A stretch of DNA of 64,000 nucleotides from NCBI RefSeq assembly GCF_928382285.1, contig NZ_CAKMSS010000001.1:1-64000 (forward strand), given 5' to 3'. The position numbers were made by a program, and so were the translations under genes. Of this stretch, positions 25,959 through 35,273 are shown one piece after another. This stretch comes from Rothia nasimurium. Its GTDB lineage: Bacteria; Actinomycetota; Actinomycetes; Actinomycetales; Micrococcaceae. The notes under the pieces were generated by a model that was not told the DNA's origin, searched no databases, and saw only the letters and a program-made list of their open reading frames with translations. The first letter of the stretch is position 1. Each line of letters begins with the position of its first letter.

Positions 25959-27112
25959 TGAGCGGTTCACCCACCGTCTTCGACTCCCACCTGCACGGCC
26001 CCGTCCTGGTGATTGGCGCGGGCCTGCTGGGTGCCTCCATCGGGCTGGGCCTGAGCCACCGCGGCTACACGGTCTACATCTCCGATATCTCACCCACCAC
26101 CGAATCCGTCGCCGAAGACATCGGCGCCGGAACCTCCCTGCGAGCCCTAGCCACCGAGTGGCAAAGGAAAACAGGGCAGGAAGCCCCCGACCAGCTGGAA
26201 CTTACCCCTCAGCTGGTCGTCGTGGCGGCACCCCCGGACGTCACCGCCGACCTGGTGGCGCGCGCGCTCGCTGACTACCCGGCGTCCTTTGTCATCGACA
26301 TAGCCTCGGTGAAGTCGGGTATCTTGAGCGCGGTGCAGGAAGCAGGGGCTGATGTGAGCCGCTACCTGGGCACCCACCCCATGGCCGGGCGTGAAAAATC
26401 CGGCCCCGTGGCTGCCCGCGGTGAGCTCTTCTCAGCCCGCCCCTGGGTGCTCTGCGACCACGAGACGGTGCGCCCCGAACTGGTGAAGGTAGCCCAGCAG
26501 CTGGCAACCGAACTGGGCTCAACCATCACCCATATGGATGTGGAAGAGCACGACCGCACCGTCGCCCTGATTTCCCATGTGCCCCAGGTAATGAGCTCTC
26601 TGCTGGCCTCTCGTCTGCAGGATACCCCCCTCTATGCGCTCGGCCTGGCCGGGCAGGGCCTGCGTGATACTACCCGTATCGCAGCCTCAGACCCCGGGCT
26701 GTGGGTGCAGATCCTTTCGGCCAATGCCGAGCCCGTGGTGCAGACCCTTTACGGGGTGCGTGAGGACCTAGAGCGCCTCATCAGCACCCTGGAAGCCCCC
26801 ACCGCTGCCGGGGCTAGGCTCGATATCGCCCAGCTGATGAGCGAGGGTAACTCGGGCGTGGCCCGCATACCCGGCAAGCACGGCGGTTCACCGTCCGCTT
26901 TTGCCCAGCTCACCGTGCTGGTGGACGACACCCCCGGCACCCTAGCCCGCCTGCTCGTTGAAATCGGTGAACTGGGAGTCAACCTGGAGGACCTGCGCCT
27001 AGAGCATTCCCCCGGTGCCCAGGTGGGCATGGCTGAACTATCGGTGAACCCCAACGAACACGAAAAACTGATCGAAGACCTCACCAGCCGCGGCTGGAAG
27101 GTCGTCAAGTAA
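25958..27112 (+). CDS. tyrA: Prephenate dehydrogenase with ACT domain
   Basis: The 384-residue enzyme makes 4-hydroxyphenylpyruvate in tyrosine synthesis. The NAD-binding opening is VIGAGLLGASIGLGLSHRG, the catalytic-region segment is LGTHPMAGREKSG, and a C-terminal ACT domain (FAQLTVLVDDTPGTLARLLVEIGELG) is likely the feedback site. The start overlaps rluB by one base, and cmk follows after 11 bases, so it is in the scp-rluB-tyrA-cmk string. Confidence 0.93.
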   Translation: MSGSPTVFDSHLHGPVLVIGAGLLGASIGLGLSHRGYTVYISDISPTTESVAEDIGAGTSLRALATEWQRKTGQEAPDQLELTPQLVVVAAPPDVTADLVARALADYPASFVIDIASVKSGILSAVQEAGADVSRYLGTHPMAGREKSGPVAARGELFSARPWVLCDHETVRPELVKVAQQLATELGSTITHMDVEEHDRTVALISHVPQVMSSLLASRLQDTPLYALGLAGQGLRDTTRIAASDPGLWVQILSANAEPVVQTLYGVREDLERLISTLEAPTAAGARLDIAQLMSEGNSGVARIPGKHGGSPSAFAQLTVLVDDTPGTLARLLVEIGELGVNLEDLRLEHSPGAQVGMAELSVNPNEHEKLIEDLTSRGWKVVK

Positions 27113-27123
27113 GGAAGAAAACT

Positions 27124-27795
27124 ATGTCTGACAAGCTCGTGATCGCCATTGACGGCCCTTCAGGTTCTGGCAAGTCCTCGGTATCTAAAGCTGTAGCCCG
27201 CCACTACGGGCTCGAATACCTGGACACCGGCGCCATGTACCGCGCCCTGACCTGGTACTGCCTCGATACCCGGGTCGATACCGAGGACGCCGCAGCCCTG
27301 GTTGCTGCCGCCCGCAGCTTCCCCTACGTGCAGGGCACCAGCCCCCACGAAGAAATCATCGAGGTCGGGGGAGTAGACGTGCGCGAGGCTATCCGCGAAC
27401 CCCGCATCTCAGAGGCTGTTTCTGCTGTTGCCTCGAACATGGACGTGCGCCAGATCCTAATCGACCTGCAGCGGGACTTCATCGCCCGTTCTAAGACCGG
27501 CATGGTGGCAGAAGGTCGCGACATCACCACCGTCGTTGCCCCCGACGCCGACGCCCGCGTCCTACTCACCGCCAGCGAAGAAGTGCGCCTTGCCCGCCGC
27601 GGCCTGCAGCTGGGCGGCACCCAGAACTCCGAGCAGCTCGCAGCCCAGGTCTCAGCCCGCGACGCCAAAGACTCCAAGGTCACCAGCTTCACCGAAGCCG
27701 CCGAAGGCGTAGCTCTCGTTGATTCATCAGAGCTCAACTTCGAAGAAACCATCGCAGCGGTCATCGAAGCCGTCGAAGGTCAACTCAAGCGCTAA
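27124..27795 (+). CDS. cmk: Cytidylate kinase
   Basis: The 223-residue P-loop kinase phosphorylates CMP and dCMP. The P-loop is IDGPSGSGKSSVSKAVA and the substrate-binding DTGAMYRALTW follows it; the EGRDITTVVAPDADARVLLTA block is also typical. GGAAGAAAACT precedes the ATG. It is upstream of der, as in most actinobacteria. Confidence 0.96.
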   Translation: MSDKLVIAIDGPSGSGKSSVSKAVARHYGLEYLDTGAMYRALTWYCLDTRVDTEDAAALVAAARSFPYVQGTSPHEEIIEVGGVDVREAIREPRISEAVSAVASNMDVRQILIDLQRDFIARSKTGMVAEGRDITTVVAPDADARVLLTASEEVRLARRGLQLGGTQNSEQLAAQVSARDAKDSKVTSFTEAAEGVALVDSSELNFEETIAAVIEAVEGQLKR

Positions 27796-27891
27796 CGACC
27801 GGGCGGCGTGCAGGCGTCCGCCCCACCGTCAACTAAACTTATCTACCAACGCACCGGCACCCGCCGGAAACCACCACAGGAGGTATCGCCC

Positions 27892-29469
27892 ATGAGCGAC
27901 GAACTCACCCCCCACGACGACTACGAGGTCAAGTTCCTCGGTGGCGGCGACGATGACGTATCGGACCGCCTAGCCGACATCGATGACGAAACCGCCAACC
28001 AGCGCGCAGAAGCCCTGCTGGCCGGCCTCGAAGACTACGACCTGGACGAAGAAGACCGTGCCCTGCTCGGTTCCTGGGGCTTCGACATCGACGAGGACGA
28101 CAACCAGGAAGCTGACCCCGTCGTCGCCATCGTCGGCCGCCCCAACGTCGGTAAGTCCACCATCATTAACCGAATCCTTGGCCGCCGCGAAGCCGTGGTT
28201 GAAGACAAGCCCGGCGTGACCCGTGACCGTGTCTCCTACAAGGCCGAACACAACGGCAAGGACTTCACCCTGGTCGATACCGGCGGTTGGGAAGCCGACG
28301 CCAAGGGTATCGACGCGCAGGTCGCGGCTCAGGCAGAAATCGCTGTTGCCCACGCCGACGTCGTCCTGCTCGTGGTAGATGCCATGGTCGGTATTTCAGC
28401 CACCGACGAAGCGATTGTGCGTATGCTCCGCCGTGTCGACAAGCCGATTCTGCTGGTTGCCAACAAGGTCGATACCGAGCACCAGGAAGCAGAAATCCAC
28501 GCCCTGTGGTCCCTCGGCATGGGCCAGCCCCACCCCGTCTCCGGCGTTCACGGCCGCGGTCTGGCCGACATGCTCGACGCCATGATGGAGGTGCTGCCCG
28601 AGCACTCCCAGTACGCCGAGCCCGAGGCCCTGGGTGGCCCCCGCCGTATCGCCCTGATCGGTCGCCCCAACGTGGGCAAGTCCTCCCTGCTCAACAAGCT
28701 GGCTGGTGAAGAGCGCGCCGTGGTCAACGACCTGGCTGGCACCACCCGCGACCCCGTGGACGAAATCGTCGAACTGGGCGGCCGCCCCTGGCGCTTCGTT
28801 GATACCGCAGGTATCCGCCGCCGCCAGCACATGGCCAAGGGCGCAGACTTCTACGCCTCCCTGCGCACCCAGACCGCTATTGAGCGTGCTGAGGTTGCCG
28901 TGGTGCTCCTGGACGTTTCAGAACCCCTGAGCGAGCAGGACGTCCGCATCGTGCAGATGGCTGTTGACTCCGGCCGCGCCATGGTCCTGGCCTTCAACAA
29001 GTGGGACACCCTTGATGAAGACCGTCGCGAAATGCTCGAACGCGAGATTGAGCGCGACCTGGCCCATGTGAAGTGGGCACCTCGCGTCAACATCTCAGCC
29101 AAGACCGGCTGGCACAAGGACAAGCTGGTTCCCGCCCTGGAACACTCCCTGGAATCTTGGGACTCCCGCATCCCCACTGGCCGTCTGAACGCCTTCCTCG
29201 GCGAAATCGTGGCAGCCCACCCCCACCCCCTGCGTGGCGGTAAGCAGCCCCGTATCCTCTTCGGTACCCAGGTTTCCTCCCGCCCGCCCAAGTTCGTTCT
29301 CTTCACCACCGGCTTCCTGGACCCCGGCTACCGCCGCTTCATCGCTCGCCGTCTGCGTGAAACCTTCGACTTCACCGGCACCCCCATCGACATCACCATG
29401 CGCGTGCGTGAGCGCCGCAGCCTGGGGGAGCGCCAGAGCGGTAAGTCAGGTAAGGGCGGACGCCGCTAA
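27892..29469 (+). CDS. der: Ribosome-associated GTPase Der (EngA)
   Basis: The protein carries tandem GTPase domains, each with its P-loop ([15 protein letters not shown] and [17 protein letters not shown]), and a C-terminal KH-like domain. Der acts in 50S ribosome assembly. ATG 27892 gives 525 residues, with AGGAGGT at 27879-27885; the open frame to 27808 lacks a ribosome-binding site. The first ~75 residues form an acidic Asp/Glu-rich extension seen in actinobacterial Der proteins. The C-terminus is basic ([10 protein letters not shown]). Confidence 0.95.
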   Translation: MSDELTPHDDYEVKFLGGGDDDVSDRLADIDDETANQRAEALLAGLEDYDLDEEDRALLGSWGFDIDEDDNQEADPVVAIVGRPNVGKSTIINRILGRREAVVEDKPGVTRDRVSYKAEHNGKDFTLVDTGGWEADAKGIDAQVAAQAEIAVAHADVVLLVVDAMVGISATDEAIVRMLRRVDKPILLVANKVDTEHQEAEIHALWSLGMGQPHPVSGVHGRGLADMLDAMMEVLPEHSQYAEPEALGGPRRIALIGRPNVGKSSLLNKLAGEERAVVNDLAGTTRDPVDEIVELGGRPWRFVDTAGIRRRQHMAKGADFYASLRTQTAIERAEVAVVLLDVSEPLSEQDVRIVQMAVDSGRAMVLAFNKWDTLDEDRREMLEREIERDLAHVKWAPRVNISAKTGWHKDKLVPALEHSLESWDSRIPTGRLNAFLGEIVAAHPHPLRGGKQPRILFGTQVSSRPPKFVLFTTGFLDPGYRRFIARRLRETFDFTGTPIDITMRVRERRSLGERQSGKSGKGGRR

Positions 29470-29534
29470 CACCGGCCTGATTGAAGTGTGACCTAAAACG
29501 CTCCAAAAAAGCTCCAAAAACCCGGTTTTCGATT

Positions 29535-29563
29535 TTGCACTCTCTCAAAGAGGTGTGTATAGT
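29535..29563 (+). promoter_or_regulatory. Promoter of tRNA-Pro
   Basis: TTGCAC (29535-29540) and TATAGT (29558-29563) are separated by 17 bases, a near-consensus sigma-70-type promoter. The predicted start falls about 37 bases before the tRNA. Confidence 0.75.
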
Positions 29564-29606
29564 TATACGAGTGCTCAAGGGAACAGTAAAGTTCACGAGA
29601 GACAAT

Positions 29607-29680
<74 letters not shown>

Positions 29681-29689
29681 CAGATAAAG

Positions 29690-29730
29690 CTCCGGCCACT
29701 AGGGTAAAACCTAGTGGCCGGAGTTTTTTT
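29690..29730 (+). terminator. Terminator of tRNA-Pro
   Basis: A perfect 14-bp stem (29690-29703 with 29710-29723) has a 6-base loop and is followed by seven T. It closes the monocistronic tRNA unit. Confidence 0.92.
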
Positions 29731-29942
29731 GTTACCTAAAGAGTGGGGCTAGCTGGTGAAGCTGCCCTGTGGATATCGCTTACCGGGCGTCATCGTCGCG
29801 TCACGGCTCCACCGTTTTCGGGGAGGTGCGGACGCCCGCGCCCCGGGTTTTCCTGGAAAATACGGGGTAGGTGCGGTTACAGGGTTATCCACAGGCTGCC
29901 CCTGCCTGTACTGGTCAGCCCTGGTTTTTCTAGCCTAGTGGC

Positions 29943-30404
29943 ATGACTCAGCTAGAAGAACTCAACCAGAAACTGCTCACCTGCCAGCAGCTCACCGCCC
30001 GTTACCCTAACCGTTACCAGCTTGAGGCCGCAATAGCGCGGGGGCTCTACCGGCGGGTAGCACGCGGTTTTTACCTGCACCGCACCGACTGGGATAGTCT
30101 CACGCCGGAAGAAGTCTATCTTGCCCGGGTACTGGCCCTGGCGGCGTCCTACCCCGGAATTATCTTCTCCCACCAGACAGCCGCCCTGCTCCACGGGTTG
30201 CCCCTAGAAAACCTGCCCGAGACTGTACATGTCTACTGCTACCACCGTACCCGCGCCAAAGACTACACCGTGCACCACGGGGAGCTGCACCTGCCTACCG
30301 ATACCACCGTGCTCGCCCCGGGCATCCGCATCACCAGCCTGGAGAGAACCCTCACCGATTTGGCAGAGAAGCCGAGCACACAGCGCTACCGCATCAAACT
30401 ATAA
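29943..30404 (+). CDS. AbiEi antitoxin-like domain protein, probably truncated
   Basis: The 153-residue protein begins with the winged-helix part typical of type IV AbiEi-family proteins (AAIARGLYRRVARGFYLHR, then a PGIIFSHQTAALLHGLPL segment and a beta-rich HVYCYHRTRAKDYTVHH region). Relatives in actinobacteria are about 280-320 residues and usually carry a C-terminal DUF559-like nuclease region. Here the frame stops early after SLERTLTDLAEKPSTQRYRIKL. No AbiEii toxin gene is adjacent. TAGCCT at 29932-29937 lies five bases before the ATG, suggesting a leaderless transcript. It may be a remnant or a solitary regulator. Confidence 0.55.
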   Translation: MTQLEELNQKLLTCQQLTARYPNRYQLEAAIARGLYRRVARGFYLHRTDWDSLTPEEVYLARVLALAASYPGIIFSHQTAALLHGLPLENLPETVHVYCYHRTRAKDYTVHHGELHLPTDTTVLAPGIRITSLERTLTDLAEKPSTQRYRIKL

Positions 30405-30410
30405 AGAACC

Positions 30411-30447
30411 GCCTGCCCCGAAGTAGCCGGAGCAGGCGGTCGTACTG
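30411..30447 (-). terminator. Hairpin terminator after the secreted nuclease gene
   Basis: The sequence ccgcctgc(cccg) at 30411 pairs with gcaggcgg ending near 30440. Read on the minus strand, the hairpin follows the nuclease stop and precedes a short T-rich stretch (ttcttta). Convergent with the AbiEi-like gene, so it may serve both. Confidence 0.5.
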
Positions 30448-30485
30448 CTATCTAGTAGCACTCACAGGCAGGTGTAAGGCAACGG

Positions 30486-32942
30486 CTACTTGTTGTGAGC
30501 GTAGCGGTAGATAAACGCGGCCATGGCATCGCGCTTAATAGGCTCGTAGGGGCGGAAGGTGCCGTCGCCCCACCCCGTGGTGATACCGCGAGAACGCAGC
30601 CACATAATTTCACGGTAGAAAATGGTGCTCTCGGGAACATCCACAAACTGTGACCCCTTAGGTGCTACATAGTAGGGCTTACCCGCGTAGCGGTAGAAGA
30701 AGGCCGCCATGGCATCGCGCTTAATGGGTTCGAAGGGGCGGAAGGTGCCGTCGCCCCAGCCAGTGGTAATACCCTCAGCCTTGAGCCACTCAATTTCCTT
30801 GTAGAAGGGGTGGGTCTGGTCTACGTCCTTGAAAGAGGGGGTCTCGGGGGCCTCGAAGGTGGGGGAGCCCGCTAGACGGTAGAAGAAAGCGGCTGTAGCT
30901 CCGCGGTCAATATGGTCGTAGGGGCGGAAGGTGCCGTCTGCCCAGCCGGTTGTGATGCGCTGCTGAGCCAGCCACATAATTTCACGGTAGAAAATATCGG
31001 CTTCGGTAACATCAACAAAAGAAATCGGCTCGGGAGTCAGGTTCATACCGACCAGCAGGGGGTCGTGGTCTGATGAACGGAACTCGTTAGCCTCGTAGAA
31101 ATCGGTGATGTTGCTGTTGTAGCGGCTGTATTCGAGCGCCACGGACTCAACAGAGTTGATGTTCCAGACCTGGGCGCTCTCTACCTTCTCAGCCAGGGCA
31201 GGGGAAGCCAGAATATGATCGAGCGAGCCAACGCGACCGCCGTACAGGTAGGTATGGCCAGCGTCGTACTTCTCACCCAGGTTGGTGTAACCGGCAGAGT
31301 AGAGTACCTGCATGGGGTCCTCCTGGGTGTAGGAGTTGAAGTCACCCAGCAGCATGATGTTCTGGGTGCCGTGCCGTTCACCCTGGGTCGCAGCGAAGTT
31401 CACCAGAGCCTGGGCCTGGGCGACGCGAGAAGCGTTGGAGCTACCCTGGCCGTCATTCTGGTCAGCATCGGCGCCGCTACCGGAGCCCTTGGACTTGAAG
31501 TGGTTAACAACAGCTACAAAGACATCGTCACCGCTGGTTGCTGCTGAACCTGCGGGTACAAAAGCTTGGGCTAGGGGCTGGCGGGCATTAGAGAAAGCTG
31601 CATCATCGAGAATTGCGGACTCACCGACCGGTTTGACCTCAGCGGGCTGGTAGATGAAGGCGGTGCGAATGACGTCCTCGCTGGCAGGCAGAGCACTGGG
31701 GGAAGCAACAGCCGCCCACTTTTCGTAACCGGCGTCCTTATTGAGCTCTTCAACCAGCTTGTTGAGGGCGATATCGCGGTTATCGTGACCGGTGGCTAGT
31801 GTGTTCTCGATTTCTTCTAGGGAGAGCACAGAAGTATCAATCTTGTTGATAGCCTGAACAATCTTTGACTGCTGGCGTTCGAAGCTAGCTAGGGTAGCTG
31901 CCCCTCGTACCGCGCAGCTGCCGCTGACGGTGATGGGGTTTTTCTCGCGGTCGGTGTAGAACTTGCAGCCTGCGACGGTGTCGCCCACGGTGGTGAAGTA
32001 GTTGAGGACGTTGAAGCTAGAGATGCTGTGCTCGCTTGCTACCTCAGGGGCCGCTGTGCGGGTGTTGGACCAGGACGCCGGCAACGCAGCGGGGTCAGTT
32101 GCGCCGTTGACCGGAGCGGTGGGCTGCAGACGCCAGGCGTTGAAAGAGTAGCCCAGAACAACCGGGTTGTTGAAGCTGACGGCAGCTCCGACGCGCAGCG
32201 GGTTGCTGGTGGAGACATAGGGCAGCGGGGTGCCGGTGCCTGCTCGGCTGTAATCCACGGTTGCACCGTCATCGAGCAGAAGAACCTTAGCCGCATTATC
32301 TGCTTCGTAGGCGAGGGCTGCTGTGCCGGGGGCTACAACGTCGGTTGCGGTGCGCAGGGCCTGGGTGCCGTTGACAAGGCCAACTTCACCGTAGCGGTTG
32401 GTGTTGTAGTTATCGGTGACGGTGATATCGCCGGTGGGCTGTAGGAGCATGCCTTCGAGGGCTTCACGGGCCTCTTCACCCTCAGGTAGCTGGCCGGTCA
32501 CCGGGGCGACAGGGGCAAAGGGGACAGCAAGGACGGTGAGGTCAGCCGCGCGGGACACCGTAATCTGGGTTTGCCCATTATATTCAGAAACTGCGCCGGT
32601 TACTTCAACGAGGTCGCCCTGAGAAACCTGCGCTACGGTGGAGGGGGAGTAAACGAAGATGCCGTCAGAAGCACCCGGAGTGCGGTTCTCTGCACCTGTT
32701 CCCTCGGTCTGAATAAAGTAGCCGCGTAGGCCGCCCTCGGCATAGACGGCTGTGACGACACCGCGGGTAGTGACGCTTTGACCGGCGAGCGGGCTGGTAG
32801 CTCCGGTGCCCTGGATGGTAGCAATCGAGGTGAGCTCGGCAGCTTGGGCCGGAAGGGCCGTGAGTAGGGGAGTCAGTGTGGCGGTGGAGGCAAGAAGAGC
32901 AAGCGCCGTACGGTGGTGTGATAGGCGTCGGAAATCAGGCAT
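30486..32942 (-). CDS. Secreted ExeM/NucH-type nuclease with C-terminal SLH-like repeats
   Basis: The 818-residue precursor has a signal peptide (residues about 1-34, basic start, hydrophobic core, cleavage near PAQAAEL). An OB/YhcR-like N-terminal domain (residues about 35-150) is followed by an endonuclease/exonuclease/phosphatase domain (residues about 305-625). Catalytic motifs in the latter are SISSFNVLNYF, LSLEEIEN, MLLGDFNSY and SSDHDPLLVGM. The last ~175 residues hold three S-layer-homology-like repeats with a GWGDGTFRPY/F core, which would tie the enzyme to the cell wall. Such nucleases degrade extracellular DNA. It stands alone with a long upstream region. Confidence 0.9.
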   Translation of the reverse strand: MPDFRRLSHHRTALALLASTATLTPLLTALPAQAAELTSIATIQGTGATSPLAGQSVTTRGVVTAVYAEGGLRGYFIQTEGTGAENRTPGASDGIFVYSPSTVAQVSQGDLVEVTGAVSEYNGQTQITVSRAADLTVLAVPFAPVAPVTGQLPEGEEAREALEGMLLQPTGDITVTDNYNTNRYGEVGLVNGTQALRTATDVVAPGTAALAYEADNAAKVLLLDDGATVDYSRAGTGTPLPYVSTSNPLRVGAAVSFNNPVVLGYSFNAWRLQPTAPVNGATDPAALPASWSNTRTAAPEVASEHSISSFNVLNYFTTVGDTVAGCKFYTDREKNPITVSGSCAVRGAATLASFERQQSKIVQAINKIDTSVLSLEEIENTLATGHDNRDIALNKLVEELNKDAGYEKWAAVASPSALPASEDVIRTAFIYQPAEVKPVGESAILDDAAFSNARQPLAQAFVPAGSAATSGDDVFVAVVNHFKSKGSGSGADADQNDGQGSSNASRVAQAQALVNFAATQGERHGTQNIMLLGDFNSYTQEDPMQVLYSAGYTNLGEKYDAGHTYLYGGRVGSLDHILASPALAEKVESAQVWNINSVESVALEYSRYNSNITDFYEANEFRSSDHDPLLVGMNLTPEPISFVDVTEADIFYREIMWLAQQRITTGWADGTFRPYDHIDRGATAAFFYRLAGSPTFEAPETPSFKDVDQTHPFYKEIEWLKAEGITTGWGDGTFRPFEPIKRDAMAAFFYRYAGKPYYVAPKGSQFVDVPESTIFYREIMWLRSRGITTGWGDGTFRPYEPIKRDAMAAFIYRYAHNK
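30489..31020 (-). repeat. Three SLH-like repeats in the nuclease C-terminus
   Basis: Each unit is about 55-65 residues and contains FYREIMWL or FYKEIEWL, then ITTGWxDGTFRPY/F, then an MAAFFYRYAG-like end. Nucleotide identity among the last two units is high, so they may recombine. Confidence 0.8.
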
Positions 32943-33390
32943 GAGAATCCTTGGGGAATGTTAACAGTAGATGTGTGGTGATGTGACTCATGGAGCCACC
33001 TCACACCATTCTAGGGTCTTGCCTGTACAAAATTTAAAGCCGCGATTCAAAAATTAAGTAGCGGGACGGTTAATTTTTGCCACTTTGTCGGTGGGCATGT
33101 GTGGGTCTGTGGGTTTTGCTTAAGCGGTGTGGTTATTGGGGTGGAAACTGTTGCCGGTGTAAGCAAGTCCACGGTGTTAGGGTGGGGGTGTTTTTAAGTG
33201 GGGTAACACATGTTGAGTGGAAGGGTGAGTTGCTTTTGACTAGGCCTGATGTGAAAATGAACCCTCCGATGCAGGTATGCATCTTAGACAGGCTCACTTA
33301 GGTCTTTTTTGACCTTTACAGATACCCTCGCGCGGGGTTGGTTTTTGTAAGTTTTGTGTGTGAATTGGTGGTAATTTAGGAGGTAGAAAA
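32943..33390. other. Gene-poor divergent spacer between nuclease and lactate permease
   Basis: This spacer is about 450 bases long and G/T-rich on the plus strand between 33060 and 33260. It contains two small inverted repeats (33268-33283 and 33300-33315) on the permease side. A 74-codon frame at 33077-33301 looks non-coding. Confidence 0.5.
33268..33315. promoter_or_regulatory. Two short inverted repeats upstream of lldP
   Basis: GATGCA-N4-TGCATC spans 33268-33283 and AGGTC-N6-GACCT spans 33300-33315. Both lie 135-185 bases before the permease start and are plausible operator or mRNA-structure elements. No regulator gene is adjacent. Confidence 0.35.
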
Positions 33391-33471
33391 GTGCAAACAG
33401 CACACAAAACCAATCGCGGAACGTACCTCCGCAGCGAAGGAACCCATACTCATGTGGCAGCAGGTCTATGA
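33391..33471 (+). CDS. Possible 26-codon leader peptide upstream of and overlapping lldP
   Basis: A near-perfect Shine-Dalgarno (TAGGAGGT, 33377-33384) is six bases before GTG 33391, which opens 26 codons ending at TGA 33469-33471. The frame overlaps the first 20 bases of the permease gene in another register. The product (MQTAHKTNRG...THVAAGL) resembles nothing I know. The ribosome-binding site here looks stronger than the permease's own AAGGA, so a translated leader is plausible; a chance frame remains possible. Confidence 0.35.
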   Translation: MQTAHKTNRGTYLRSEGTHTHVAAGL

Positions 33472-35107
33472 CCCACTGAACAACCAGGCGCTCTCAGCCC
33501 TCGTGGCGGCAGTGCCGATCCTCGTCTTCCTCCTAGGGCTCACCGTCCTGAAAATGAAGGGCCTGCACGCAGCCCTCGTCTCCCTGGCTTCGGCCGTGGC
33601 ACTGGCCGTCCTCGTCTTCGGCATGCCCTTTGCCTCCTCCCTCTCAGCCATCGGCTACGGCTTCCTCTCTGGCATGTGGCCCATCGGCTGGATTGTGCTC
33701 ATGGCCGTCTGGCTCTACCGCATCACCGTCCGCGCCGGTAACTTCGAAGTGATCCGCGGTTCGGTCTCAGCGATTTCTGCTGACCAGCGCATCCAGGTTC
33801 TTCTGATTGCCTTCTGTTTCGGCGGCTTCCTTGAAGGTGCCGCGGGCTTCGGTATTCCGATTGCTATCTGTGCTGCCCTGCTGGTAACCCTCGGTTTTGA
33901 ACCCGTCAAGGCATGTCTTCTGGCCCTGGTCTCCAACGTTGCCTCCGGTGCCTACGGCGCTATCGGCATCCCCGTCCTCACCGGCTCCACTGTCTCCGGT
34001 GTGCCCCAGGCTGAACTGAACTCCATGATGGTCTGGGTGCTGCAGATTATCACCATCTTCATCCCCGTTCTGCTGGTCATGATGCTGGACGGCATCCGCG
34101 GCCTCAAAGAAACCGGCCTGGTCGCCCTGGGTCTGGGCGTGGTTGTCTCCGCTGCCCAGGCAGGCGTTCTGCTGGCTATCGGCCCCGAACTCGTAGACAT
34201 CATCCCCTTCCTGCTTGGCCTGATTCTGCTGGCCGTCACCATGATGAAGTGGCAGCCCGCCCACATCTACCGCGAACCCGGCGCTCCCTCCCTCGAAGAA
34301 CTTAAGAAGAGCCCCAGCGCCTTCACCTTCTCCGGCGTCGTCAAGGCTTGGAGCCCCTTCATCATTCTGTCCATCATGATTCTGCTCTGGTCGACTCCCC
34401 TCATTAAGGCCCTGGTTAAGGCTGAGACCGAAACCAGTGCAGCGGGTGCCCTTAACTGGACCACCATCCCCGTCCAGATGCCCGCCCTGCACGGCCAGAT
34501 TTCCCAGGTCGCTCCCATCGTGGCAGAAGAAACCGCCATGAAGGCAGTCTGGAACTGGACCCTCTTCGGCGCATCAGGTACCGCTATCCTCTTCGCTGCC
34601 CTGATTACCATCGCCATCTCTAACATCAGCTGGAAGGCAGCCTTCGAAGAACTCGGCGGCGCCTGGAAGCAGCTCTGGCAGCCCATTCTGCTCATCTGCC
34701 TGGTCATGGCTGTTGCTAACGTGATGAACTTCGGTGGTATGTCCTCCGCCCTGGCTCTGGCCCTGGCAGCTGTCGGTTCCATCTTCCCGCTCTTCTCGCC
34801 CATCATCGGCTGGATCGGCGTCTTCGTCACCGGCTCCGTGGTCAACAACAACACCCTCTTCGCCGGCCTGCAGGCTACCACCGCAAGCCAGATTGGCGCC
34901 AACTCCGGCCTGCTGGTTGCAGCTAACACCGCCGGTGGTGTGATGGCTAAGGTTGTTTCACCCCAGTCCATCGCGATTGCGGCGGCGTCGGTGAACATGT
35001 CTGGCCAGGAATCAAAGATCACCAACGCAGCCATCAAGTACTCGCTGGCCCTGCTGGTTATCCTCTGTGTCTGGGTCTTCGTACTCTCGCTGATCATGCC
35101 CGCCTAA
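33452..35107 (+). CDS. lldP: L-lactate permease (LctP family)
   Basis: The 551-residue membrane protein has about 13-14 hydrophobic helices. Family blocks are present: FGGFLEGAAGFGIPIAICAALL near residue 125-150 and FVTGSVVNNNTLFAGLQ near the C-terminus, followed by VVSPQSIAIAAASV. It imports lactate (and probably glycolate) by proton symport. ATG 33452 has AAGGAACCC about ten bases upstream. It is monocistronic, ending in a strong terminator. Lactate use fits a host-mucosa actinobacterium. Confidence 0.93.
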   Translation: MWQQVYDPLNNQALSALVAAVPILVFLLGLTVLKMKGLHAALVSLASAVALAVLVFGMPFASSLSAIGYGFLSGMWPIGWIVLMAVWLYRITVRAGNFEVIRGSVSAISADQRIQVLLIAFCFGGFLEGAAGFGIPIAICAALLVTLGFEPVKACLLALVSNVASGAYGAIGIPVLTGSTVSGVPQAELNSMMVWVLQIITIFIPVLLVMMLDGIRGLKETGLVALGLGVVVSAAQAGVLLAIGPELVDIIPFLLGLILLAVTMMKWQPAHIYREPGAPSLEELKKSPSAFTFSGVVKAWSPFIILSIMILLWSTPLIKALVKAETETSAAGALNWTTIPVQMPALHGQISQVAPIVAEETAMKAVWNWTLFGASGTAILFAALITIAISNISWKAAFEELGGAWKQLWQPILLICLVMAVANVMNFGGMSSALALALAAVGSIFPLFSPIIGWIGVFVTGSVVNNNTLFAGLQATTASQIGANSGLLVAANTAGGVMAKVVSPQSIAIAAASVNMSGQESKITNAAIKYSLALLVILCVWVFVLSLIMPA

Positions 35108-35138
35108 GGCTGACGACAGCACCCGGCGCTGATATATC

Positions 35139-35197
35139 AGGACGCCCGCCCCACCACCCTGCCACCGGGCAGGGGAGCTGGGGCGGGCGTCCTTTTC
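35139..35197 (+). terminator. Terminator of lldP
   Basis: The arms 35140-35153 and 35179-35192 are perfectly complementary (ggacgcccgcccca / tggggcgggcgtcc). A smaller hairpin lies in the loop and TTTT follows. Confidence 0.85.
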
Positions 35198-35261
35198 TTG
35201 CTCCAGCAAAGTGAAGGCCAACTCGCCTGACTAGCTGGTCTAAATACCCGCTGAAAGAAAG

Positions 35262-35273
35262 TAAACTGTTGGT
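35262..35273 (+). promoter_or_regulatory. Candidate -10 box for a leaderless P450 transcript
   Basis: TAAACT at 35262-35267 lies six bases before ATG 35274 and no Shine-Dalgarno is visible. Confidence 0.45.

Noticed and set aside
33077..33301. 74-codon frame in the lldP leader
   Set aside because: No ribosome-binding site, Cys/Trp-rich unlikely protein, and it covers G/T-rich spacer and inverted repeats; treated as non-coding.
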